A program made the translations under genes and the position numbers. A stretch of DNA of 20,271 bases, taken from Alphaproteobacteria bacterium. Lineage in GTDB: Bacteria > Pseudomonadota > Alphaproteobacteria > ATCC43930 > CGMCC-115725. Position 1 is the first letter of the stretch. Each line of letters begins with the position of its first letter. Below the pieces are notes generated by a model. It was not told the origin of the DNA. It worked only from the letters and a program-made list of their open reading frames with translations, and did no database searches. The stretch is from NCBI GenBank assembly GCA_028866355.1, contig JAGWIH010000008.1:1-20271 (forward strand), in the 5' to 3' direction. Positions 8,438 to 15,185 of this stretch are shown here, piece after piece.

Positions 8438-9516
8438 TCGTGCGGCGCCGACCGGTCGAGACGCTGCTTCAATTCGAGCGGCGTCACGAACCGGCCCTTC
8501 GCCTGATTGACGAAGAAATCGAGCAGCCCCTCGAGCCGATCGAGGAAATGCGCGAGGTCGTCGGCGTCGCGCACGTAAGGCGCGCCGCCTGGCATCAAAG
8601 ACGGGCTGTGATAGCTCAGATTGAAGACGCGCTGGCCGCGCGCCAACAAGGTGCGCACCAGCCGCACCTGTTCGACGAGGGTGAAACCTTCGGGTGAGAG
8701 CTGGATACGCTCCATCAGGCGCAGCCGCGACGCGGCCGCCTTCAGCATCAGGCGATCGGCCGGACGCGTGTCGAGCCATGGATAAAGCGCCCGGGCTTGC
8801 CCGGCGAGCGCGCCGACGTGACCGACCGTCAGCGGAATGCCGAGCCGCCTTCCCGCATCGCCGAAGCGGAACGGCTGCGGTCCGAATCCCGAAAAATCCG
8901 GGCCGAAACGGCGGCTGAGATCGACGCCGGGCAGGACGCTGGCATCGATCTCGTAACCCAGGCGATCGAGCAAGCCGAGACTGCGCGGTCCGAGGCCATA
9001 ACGGCCCGCGCGATAGACCAACGGACGCACGCCGAGATTGCGCTCGATCGTTCCGGTCAGAACCGCAAGCTTCTCGCGCTCGATCTCCGGCGGCAGGTTG
9101 CCGGGAAACGACGAAAGGTAGTTGACGTCCTCGACGAACGGCGGATTGACCCACGGCTGCAAATGGGCGCCGATCTCGCAGCGTCCGTCGGCAAGCAGCT
9201 CGCGCAGCGGGCCGTAGCCGCCGCTCTGGCTCGCCACCGGATAATCGACGACATAGGTGGGCTTCACGCCATAGCGTTCGAAGACCGCTTGGGTCTTGAG
9301 CTGGTGCGCAACGTTGCGCACGCCCGTGGTCTTGCGGCTGAACGGCCGCGACCAGTCGAATTCTTCCTCGGTGTCGACGATGACCTGGAGCAACGGCGGC
9401 GCGTCGGACGGCATCGACACCGGCACGATCGTCTCATCGAAAAACCGGAACGATCGGTTGCGGTTCGCCGCGCGCGGCGCGCGATCCCCGGCAGCCGTCG
9501 GATGGGCCGCGGTCAT
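8434..9516 (-). CDS. Polysaccharide deacetylase family protein (WalW-like)
   Basis: This 360-residue protein resembles the divergent, WalW-like branch of polysaccharide deacetylases rather than the usual XrtA-locus deacetylase. The first metal-site motif appears as VDTEEEF (Asp48, Glu50), a conserved histidine lies in EIGAHLQPW (His118), and the arginine loop appears as YRAGRYG (168-174). The family removes N- or O-acetyl groups from sugars using a metal ion; here the substrate is probably the glycan made by this locus, which is inference. No signal peptide is visible, so it may act on cytoplasmic lipid-linked precursors. The ATG at 9516 overlaps the stop of the upstream GT4 gene (ATGA), which fixes the start; longer extensions upstream lie inside that gene. 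It is the last gene of the five-gene minus-strand cassette. Confidence 0.82.
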   Translation of the reverse strand: MTAAHPTAAGDRAPRAANRNRSFRFFDETIVPVSMPSDAPPLLQVIVDTEEEFDWSRPFSRKTTGVRNVAHQLKTQAVFERYGVKPTYVVDYPVASQSGGYGPLRELLADGRCEIGAHLQPWVNPPFVEDVNYLSSFPGNLPPEIEREKLAVLTGTIERNLGVRPLVYRAGRYGLGPRSLGLLDRLGYEIDASVLPGVDLSRRFGPDFSGFGPQPFRFGDAGRRLGIPLTVGHVGALAGQARALYPWLDTRPADRLMLKAAASRLRLMERIQLSPEGFTLVEQVRLVRTLLARGQRVFNLSYHSPSLMPGGAPYVRDADDLAHFLDRLEGLLDFFVNQAKGRFVTPLELKQRLDRSAPHD

Positions 9517-10742
9517 GCCGTTGCTCCCGCGAGAAGATTGCCGAACAACTGCAATTGGCCTTCCGTGGTTGCATCCCACGAAAAGCGCTCCGCGTAGGCG
9601 CGGGTCGCAACGCGCGCTGGCGGCATCGCGAACAGGCGATACACCGCTTCGGCGACGCCGTCGGCGCTGATCTGTTCCATCAACACGCCAGCGGCTGGAT
9701 CGGCAACGATTTCGGGATTGCCCCATGCGTTCGACGCGATGACCGGCGTACCGCAGGCCATCGCCTCGAGCAGCACGTTGGGCCAGCCTTCGCGCGACGA
9801 TGCCAACACCAACGCATCGGCGGCCGTATAGAACGACGGCAGCGCCTCATGCGGCAAAGCACCGAGGAAGCGGACGCGCGCGGCGACCCCGAGCTCCTTC
9901 GCCAATGCTTCGAGCGCGCCGCGTTCCGGTCCTTCGCCGGCAATCGCGAGCGCGAACGCCGGCAGCCGCTGCAGCGCCGCAATAATGTGGTGATGGCCTT
10001 TGCGCTTGATCAGATGGCCGACCGACAGCAGCGTCTTGCCCTCGAACCCGTACGCGCGCCGTGCCGCGGTGCGATTCTGGGGCCGAAACAGCGTCAGATC
10101 GACGCCGTTGCGCAGCGTGGTGATGCGATCGGCTGGTACGCCAAGCTTGACCAGCGAGGTCTTGAGCGCGTCCGCGACGGTGATCATGGCCGCGGCGCGC
10201 GCCGCCGCCCGGCGGATCATGCCACGCGCCACACGGTGACGCGGTATCAAGTTGACATCGGTGCCGCGCGCGGTGATCACGACCGGCTTGCCCAAGGCAC
10301 GGCCGAGCATGACCGCGGCAACACCATCGGGATAAGCGTAGTGAGCGTCGATCAGGTCGAAATCCTCTGCCGCGGCAAGACGGCGGGCGACAGGCAACGC
10401 AGCAGCGAACAGCGACAAGGGCGTCAGGCTCATGCCGACCTTCGGCACCACCAGATAGCGCGGATGGAGGATCGCGAGATCGTGGCGCGTTTCCGCCGCC
10501 GGCATGTCGGCATAACGCGCATAGCCGCCGAAGATGCGATGACGCGACGGAAACCATGGCACCGGTGCGAGCACGCGCGCCGCGACACGGCCGCTCGCCA
10601 CCAAGTGACGCAGCCGGTTTTCGACAAAGATGCCGTGATTGGGTTGCGCCGCATTCGGGTAGAGCGTGGTGAAGGTCAGAATGCGGATCTTCGGCGCCGC
10701 GCCGGCGCCACCCGCGTCGGGCGCAAGATATCGCCGGATCAT
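9513..10742 (-). CDS. Glycosyltransferase family 4 (GT-B fold)
   Basis: A 409-residue GT-B glycosyltransferase. The N-terminal acceptor domain starts with ILTFTTLYPN at 21-30, followed by the NHGIFVENRL segment that is common in this group. The C-terminal donor domain shows VGHLIKRKG (241-249), AGEGPER (268-274) and the EX7E pair Glu318/Glu326 within REGWPNVLLEAM, followed by GTPVIAS. Such enzymes add a sugar from an NDP-sugar with retention of configuration; the sugar is not predictable. There is no membrane segment, so it should work at the cytoplasmic face on a lipid-linked acceptor. The ATG overlaps the stop of the methyltransferase gene, and its own stop overlaps the start of the deacetylase, both as ATGA. 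This continuous coupling suggests that the products act in one pathway in fixed proportions. Confidence 0.9.
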   Translation of the reverse strand: MIRRYLAPDAGGAGAAPKIRILTFTTLYPNAAQPNHGIFVENRLRHLVASGRVAARVLAPVPWFPSRHRIFGGYARYADMPAAETRHDLAILHPRYLVVPKVGMSLTPLSLFAAALPVARRLAAAEDFDLIDAHYAYPDGVAAVMLGRALGKPVVITARGTDVNLIPRHRVARGMIRRAAARAAAMITVADALKTSLVKLGVPADRITTLRNGVDLTLFRPQNRTAARRAYGFEGKTLLSVGHLIKRKGHHHIIAALQRLPAFALAIAGEGPERGALEALAKELGVAARVRFLGALPHEALPSFYTAADALVLASSREGWPNVLLEAMACGTPVIASNAWGNPEIVADPAAGVLMEQISADGVAEAVYRLFAMPPARVATRAYAERFSWDATTEGQLQLFGNLLAGATA

Positions 10743-11413
10743 GACGCCCCCGTCCGTTCGGCGACGATCACGACCGCTTCACTCACCACCGGCAGCAGGC
10801 GATTGCGGCGGATTTCGCGGAAGCCGGCCGCCGCCAGCATCTGTGCCAGCTCAACCTCGGTTACCGGAAAGGCCGCGGGATTCTGGAACAGGCCGGTCGC
10901 GCGTTTCAGCGCGCGACGTCCGCGATGGAGCGCCGTATCGATTCCGTGCGTCAGAACCAGGCGACGGCGTGCACGCCGCGCCAGCGCGGTGATCAACGAC
11001 CGCTGCTCATCCGGTGGAAAGTGCATCAGGAAGCGGGCCGACAGTACGACATCGAACCGGCGCGCCGGATCGAGCGATCGGATGTCGGCGACGGCCGTCG
11101 TGAAACGATCGCCAAAAGCCGCCAGGCGACGACGCGCGACGGCCAGCATCGCGGGGGCGATGTCGATACCGTGGACGGAAAAGCCGAGTGTCAGCGCGAC
11201 GTCCGTCAACCGGCCGGTGCCGCACGGCATATCGGCCAGCGTCGAGCCCGCCGGCAAATCGGCCAGCGCGTGACGGACCGCGCGCCGATCGAGAAAATTG
11301 AACAGGCGGCCGGCAAGGCTCGAGAACCGCGCGCGGTCATAGTCGTCCGCGACCGCGGCGTCTTGATAGTGACGCGTCGGGTCCCAGGCTTTGCCGTAAT
11401 GCAGATTGTCCAT
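10739..11413 (-). CDS. Class I SAM-dependent methyltransferase
   Basis: A 224-residue methyltransferase with a Rossmann core: motif I DMPCGTGRL at 61-69, the acidic end of strand 2 at GIDIAP (Asp84), a VADIRSLD segment (108-115) and post-motif FDVVLSARFLMHF (120-132). It uses S-adenosylmethionine; the acceptor is unknown. Because it lies between a kinase and a glycosyltransferase gene, methylation of a sugar, or of a phosphate group as in some O-antigen chain caps, is a reasonable inference. The ATG at 11413 lies 5 bases after the kinase stop. An in-frame GTG at 11422 would give a GTGA overlap with that stop, in keeping with the ATGA overlaps elsewhere in the cassette, and would add three residues. 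The domain call is firm. Confidence 0.85.
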   Translation of the reverse strand: MDNLHYGKAWDPTRHYQDAAVADDYDRARFSSLAGRLFNFLDRRAVRHALADLPAGSTLADMPCGTGRLTDVALTLGFSVHGIDIAPAMLAVARRRLAAFGDRFTTAVADIRSLDPARRFDVVLSARFLMHFPPDEQRSLITALARRARRRLVLTHGIDTALHRGRRALKRATGLFQNPAAFPVTEVELAQMLAAAGFREIRRNRLLPVVSEAVVIVAERTGAS

Positions 11414-11418
11414 CCCAA

Positions 11419-12426
11419 TCACCCGCCGGCAGCCAGCAAGGCACTGGTCGCGGCGCCGACGCATTGTTCGAAGCGGTAGCGCTCGTAGGAATTGCGGATC
11501 CGATCGGCTGGCGCGGCAGCGGCTTCGATCCAGAAACGCAACAGACCATGCAGTTGCGCCCAGCGCAGCGGGCTTTGCCATTCCGGATGGCCACCGGCGC
11601 CGTAACCATCGAGGAATGCTTCGGCGATGAGCCGATAACGCCGCCCGAGCAGCCAGCCCGACGGCCGCCAGGCGCGGAACGTCAGGTCGCGAAGGAACTG
11701 CGCGAGATCGAGCAGCACCGCGTCGTCCCAATGCGCCGTGATGTCGAAACCGACCAGCCCGTCATCCGTCACCAGCAGATTTTCAGCCTTGAAATCGCCG
11801 TGATGATGCGCGATCGGCACCGGAATCGCGGCAACGATCGCCGCGGTCCGTGCGAGCGCCGTGCGGCCGGCGGCAAACTGCCGGTTCGACGCCAAGGCGT
11901 GGACGGCTGGTGTTTGCGGTTCGAGGTTGGCGAGCATGACCGCGCAGCTCATCGGCCGGTCGGCGAGCCGATGCATGGCGTGAAAGTTGTGCAGCCAGCG
12001 TCCGGCAGCCTTCGCGCCGTTACGAATTTCAGCTTCGCTACTCATCGAGCCGCCGAGCGTTGCCCCGACCGAGCGACCGTCGATCCACTCCGTCGCCAGA
12101 CAGGCGAGCTCGTCGACCAGGCCGAGCGGGCGCACGACGCGGACCGACGTCGCGCTGCGCGCGGCCAAGCCGGCGATGCGCTCAAGCGCCGCGTATTGCC
12201 CCAAGGCTGTCGCGAAGTCTCGCTCGCCGTCCGTCGTCAGAAAGAATTTGAGCGCCATCGCGCCGGCGATTTCGCCGCCGGTGCAACGGAACAAGCGCGA
12301 TCGCGGACCCGATTGGACCGGACCGACGACGCGGCAGCCTTCGAGCGTGATGTCGCCGAAACGGCGACCCACCAAAAGCTGAATCACGTCCTCCGGCCGC
12401 GACGCGGCCATGACCTGCGTGCTCAT
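11419..12426 (-). CDS. APH-like small-molecule kinase (aminoglycoside phosphotransferase/choline kinase fold)
   Basis: A 335-residue protein with the eukaryotic-like kinase fold used by aminoglycoside and choline kinases. A likely ATP-binding lysine is Lys60 in ALKFF; the catalytic loop reads HHHGDFKAENLL (Asp211, Asn216) and the metal-binding aspartate is Asp228 in VGFDI. A helical C-terminal region follows (about 240-335). All catalytic residues are present, so it should be active. In a glycan gene cassette it more plausibly phosphorylates a sugar, lipid-linked glycan or amino-alcohol precursor than an antibiotic; this is inference. The N-terminal lobe is hard to recognise, with a glycine region around 32-41. 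The start at 12426 is fixed by an ATGA overlap with the upstream GT2 gene; a longer frame extending to 12522 lies inside that gene. Confidence 0.8.
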   Translation of the reverse strand: MSTQVMAASRPEDVIQLLVGRRFGDITLEGCRVVGPVQSGPRSRLFRCTGGEIAGAMALKFFLTTDGERDFATALGQYAALERIAGLAARSATSVRVVRPLGLVDELACLATEWIDGRSVGATLGGSMSSEAEIRNGAKAAGRWLHNFHAMHRLADRPMSCAVMLANLEPQTPAVHALASNRQFAAGRTALARTAAIVAAIPVPIAHHHGDFKAENLLVTDDGLVGFDITAHWDDAVLLDLAQFLRDLTFRAWRPSGWLLGRRYRLIAEAFLDGYGAGGHPEWQSPLRWAQLHGLLRFWIEAAAAPADRIRNSYERYRFEQCVGAATSALLAAGG

Positions 12427-13379
12427 CGCCGCGTTCCTGCGCCCCGCACCAGACGGCGCGGAACGGCGGCGAGGTTGCGCAGCGGACGACGGCCCACGGC
12501 GGCGGCGCGCAGCAGGAGCCACGCACCGCGGAAGCGCGCGCCGGAATCCATCAGGTTGGCGCCGAGCCGTTCAAAACGGCGGCCGAGGATCGCGCGCCTT
12601 TCCGTCGGCGACAGACGATCGCCCAGCCGCCGCAGATGCGCGCGCACCATGGCGATGACGTCGGCGGCTTGGCGCGCGGCGTGACCGGTCGAATAGCTGT
12701 GCGGCATCCAATGATAAATCCCGAGCGCTTCGGGAAGCGCCTGCACTCGGCCGGCCATGGCCAGGCGGATGAAAAGATCCTGATCCTCGCCGGTGACCAG
12801 CTTGGGGTCGAAGCCACCGACCGATTCAAGCAAGGTACGCCGCGTCATCGCCGCGGACGTCGCGACGAACGACGACGCAAGCAAGGTCTTCCACGCTTCG
12901 GCGCCGGGGACTGGCGTCTGCCGCGTATAGACCGACGTGCCGTCGCGACCATCGACGGTCGTGACGCGCATATCGCTGACCGCCAGCGCCAAACCGGCAT
13001 CGGCCTCGAACAGCGCGACTTGGCGCAGCAGCTTGTCGGGCAGCCATTCGTCGTCGGCGTCGAGAAAGGCGACCAGAGCGCCCTTGGCGGCGGCAATGCC
13101 GACATTGCGCGCCGCGCCGGGACCGACGCTGACATCGAGTCGGATGACGCGGATGCGTGGATCGTCGATCGCCGCGACGCGCGCCACCGTCGCATCGGTG
13201 CTGGCGTCGTCGACGCAGATCGCTTCCCATTCGGTATGGGTCTGCGCGCGCACCGAATCGAGGGCGCGGCTTACGGTTAACGCCGCGTTAAACATCGGCA
13301 TCACGACGGAGACCAGCGGCCCCGCCGGTACGGACGGCGCGACGGTTTGAACGGCGAATGCGGATCGGGCTGACGGCAT
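12423..13379 (-). CDS. Glycosyltransferase family 2 (GT-A fold)
   Basis: A 318-residue glycosyltransferase starting the minus-strand cassette. The GT-A core shows VSVVMPMFN (23-31), the UDP-binding VDDAS (57-61), the metal-binding DADD (107-110) and GEDQDL (197-202, probable catalytic-base region). A C-terminal helical part is rich in arginine and has no clear membrane segment. It should transfer a sugar from an NDP-sugar to a lipid-linked acceptor. The ATG at 13379 is chosen because the conserved domain begins about 20 residues later; no strong ribosome site is seen, and an upstream ATG at 13439 is an alternative. Frames reaching 13676 would run through the regulatory palindrome and look unlike the gene. 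Its 5' part carries a TTAA-N7-TTAA box (13277-13291). Confidence 0.88.
   Translation of the reverse strand: MPSARSAFAVQTVAPSVPAGPLVSVVMPMFNAALTVSRALDSVRAQTHTEWEAICVDDASTDATVARVAAIDDPRIRVIRLDVSVGPGAARNVGIAAAKGALVAFLDADDEWLPDKLLRQVALFEADAGLALAVSDMRVTTVDGRDGTSVYTRQTPVPGAEAWKTLLASSFVATSAAMTRRTLLESVGGFDPKLVTGEDQDLFIRLAMAGRVQALPEALGIYHWMPHSYSTGHAARQAADVIAMVRAHLRRLGDRLSPTERRAILGRRFERLGANLMDSGARFRGAWLLLRAAAVGRRPLRNLAAVPRRLVRGAGTRR
13276..13292. promoter_or_regulatory. CtrA-like TTAA-N7-TTAA box inside the 5' end of the GT2 gene
   Basis: TTAACG-CCG-CGTTAA at 13277-13291 matches the CtrA consensus TTAA-N7-TTAA exactly and is also an inverted repeat with 6-base arms. It lies about 90-100 bases inside the GT2 coding region, where it encodes part of a MFNAALTV stretch, so it may be coincidence, but TTAA is rare in this GC-rich window. 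Confidence 0.3.
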
Positions 13380-13627
13380 CGGCGGATGGTCTCTCGTGCG
13401 CAGGCGAAAACCGGCGCGGGAAAGCGGTTTTCGCGCCATGGCAATTGTCGCCGCCAGCGACAAATTTCCAGTTAACAGAGCGTTGACCTGGATGGCCGTT
13501 AACCCTCTGGCAGTAACCGGAAATTTAGGGCTTTCGAGGTATGAAAAAGGCCGGTTTTGCCAGGGGATTCGATGCATTCGTCGCGGGCGAAGAACAGCGC
13601 GCCGGTTGGTCCGGCCGGGCTGACGCC
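13380..13627. other. Divergent intergenic region between the GT2 and flippase operons
   Basis: About 248 bases separate two divergent transcription units. The only notable content is a 65-base imperfect palindrome (13462-13526) holding two GTTAAC boxes, a small hairpin (GTCGC at 13447-13451, GCGAC at 13457-13461) and an ATG at 13541 in frame with the flippase. No convincing -35/-10 promoter was recognised: TTGACC at 13483-13488 has no suitable -10 partner. The promoters of both operons should lie here. Confidence 0.55.
13462..13526. promoter_or_regulatory. 65-base imperfect palindrome with paired GTTAAC boxes (site 2)
   Basis: The left arm begins AAATTTCCAGTTA (13462-13474). The right arm, read on the other strand from 13526, begins AAATTTCCGGTTA, a 12 of 13 match. 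Allowing three unpaired bases, the arms continue with CAGAG and GTTRAC on both sides, about 22 matches in 25. Inside it, GTTAAC at 13471-13476 and 13498-13503 are 27 bases apart, the same spacing as the pair at 522/549. TTAA-N7-TTGA (13472-13486) is one mismatch from a CtrA box. It sits midway between the divergent operons and is a good candidate for a shared operator; a leader RNA hairpin is another possibility. Confidence 0.5.
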
Positions 13628-15175
13628 ATGACCGACGCACCAGCGACTGTCGCCGGTCCGGTGCCGGCCGAAGCATCGCTCGGCCGCAAGATCGCGCGCA
13701 GTGCCGTGTTCATGGTCGCCTTGCGCGGCGCGTTTCGCCTGATCGGCTTGGTTAGTTCGCTGGTCCTGTTGCGACTGCTGGCGCCGTCGGACTTCGGCGT
13801 CGTCGGTCTGATCACCGCGGCGCTCGCCATTCTCGAGATTCTCAGTGAACTTTCGTTCGAGGCCGGGCTTGTGCGTATGGCCGCGCCGCAGCGCATCCAC
13901 TACGACACGGCGTGGACGCTCGGCCTGCTGCGCAATGCGATCATGGCGCTCGCAATCGCCCTGTCCGGTCCGTGGCTCGCGGCATTCGTCGCCGACCCGC
14001 GCGTGGTGTCGCTCGCCTACGTCCTGGCGGGCATCACGCTCCTGCAAGGGCTGAGCAACGTTGGCGTGGTCGATTTTCAGCGCCGGCTCGAATTCGACCG
14101 CTTTTTCCGCTTTCAGATCTTCGGCAAGCTTGCCGGCACGGTTGTCGTATTGCCGCTGGCCTTCATCCTGCGCAACTACTGGGCGCTGATGGCCGGCATC
14201 GCGGCAACGCGGTTGTCGATGACGGCGCTGAGCTACGCCATGAGTTCGTACCGTCCGCGCCTGAGTCTGGCCGGCTGGCGCGAGCTGTTCGATTTCTCCA
14301 AGTGGCTACTGGTCGCCAACATCGAATGGGTCATCGATTCCTACGCGATGACATTTCTAACCGGACGCGTCGCCGGACCGGCCGCGATCGGTCTTTATCA
14401 GGTCGCCAATCGCGTTGCGTCGCTGCCGGCAAGCGAGGTCGCCGCGCCCATCCGCGGGCCGATGTACGCCGGCATGTCGCAAGCCGCTCACGACATGCCG
14501 CAGCTCCGCCGGCAGACGCTCGATGGCCTGTTTCTCAGCGTCGCGGTGATCACGCCGATGGCCGTCGGAATCGCGCTATTGGCGCAGCCGATCGTCGATC
14601 TGTTCTTCGGTTGGAAATGGGTCGACGCCATTCCGCTGGTGCGGTTGTGCGCGCTCGCCGCGCTCTTCGACGCGATCGGTCACTACACGCACAATCTCTA
14701 TCTCGTCACGCACCGCCAGCGCCGTTTTGTCGGTGTTTTCGCCGTCGCGCTGTCGATCCGTATTCCCGCGATCATTCTCGGTGCCTGGCTCGCCGGCATC
14801 GACGGCGCCGCGTTTGCGATGATGGTGACGGCGGCCCTCAACATGGTGCTGTGGTCGGTCAACATCTTCCCCTCCGCCGGGATTAAATTCGGGGCGGCGC
14901 TCGCCGGCGTCTGGCGCACGGTGTTCGCGGCGCTGGTGATGACGGCGATCGTGTTGTGGCTTGGCCAGCTTTGGCCTGAGCCGCGTGCGTTTGCCACCGG
15001 CCTGGCACGCTTCTTTACGCTCGCGCTGGCCGGCGGCCTGACGCACATCAGCGCTCAATTCGCCGTCTGGCGACTGTCCGGCGAACCGGCCGGCGCCGAA
15101 CACCACCTGATCAAGACCGCCGCCGAAGCGGCGGGTCGTTTCATGCCGCACGGCTGGCTGCACGCCAGGAGTTGA
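13628..15175 (+). CDS. Oligosaccharide flippase family protein (MOP superfamily, Wzx-like), copy 1
   Basis: A 515-residue integral membrane protein with about 12-14 hydrophobic segments, matching the polysaccharide flippases of the MOP superfamily. These move undecaprenyl-linked oligosaccharides from the cytoplasmic to the periplasmic side of the inner membrane. Recognisable family features include an amphipathic N-terminus followed by a first helix, the RLLAPSDFGVVGL segment after helix 1, and a conserved YRPRLSLAGWRELFDFSKWL segment near the middle. The start at 13628 fits the family N-terminus (LGRKIARSAVF follows soon after), although it has no clear ribosome site; an in-frame ATG at 13541 would add 29 residues and has AGGG about 10 bases upstream. 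The gene is followed after 10 bases by the O-ligase. A related second flippase is encoded at 16768-18291. Confidence 0.88.
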   Translation: MTDAPATVAGPVPAEASLGRKIARSAVFMVALRGAFRLIGLVSSLVLLRLLAPSDFGVVGLITAALAILEILSELSFEAGLVRMAAPQRIHYDTAWTLGLLRNAIMALAIALSGPWLAAFVADPRVVSLAYVLAGITLLQGLSNVGVVDFQRRLEFDRFFRFQIFGKLAGTVVVLPLAFILRNYWALMAGIAATRLSMTALSYAMSSYRPRLSLAGWRELFDFSKWLLVANIEWVIDSYAMTFLTGRVAGPAAIGLYQVANRVASLPASEVAAPIRGPMYAGMSQAAHDMPQLRRQTLDGLFLSVAVITPMAVGIALLAQPIVDLFFGWKWVDAIPLVRLCALAALFDAIGHYTHNLYLVTHRQRRFVGVFAVALSIRIPAIILGAWLAGIDGAAFAMMVTAALNMVLWSVNIFPSAGIKFGAALAGVWRTVFAALVMTAIVLWLGQLWPEPRAFATGLARFFTLALAGGLTHISAQFAVWRLSGEPAGAEHHLIKTAAEAAGRFMPHGWLHARS

Positions 15176-15185
15176 GGGACCGTCC

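Noticed and set aside
9517..12522. Upstream extensions of the deacetylase (to 9726), methyltransferase (to 11731) and kinase (to 12522)
   Set aside because: The extensions lie within the preceding gene in another frame; ATGA overlaps or a close start downstream explain the junctions better.
9555..12684. Long plus-strand open frames (9555-11273, 11464-12684) opposite the minus-strand cassette
   Set aside because: Antisense shadows; low-complexity Arg-rich translations with no domain, while the opposite strand encodes clear enzymes.
13380..13676. Upstream extension of the GT2 gene to 13676
   Set aside because: The extra residues match nothing, run through the AT-rich palindrome and would overlap the flippase start; the conserved domain begins just after the ATG at 13379.
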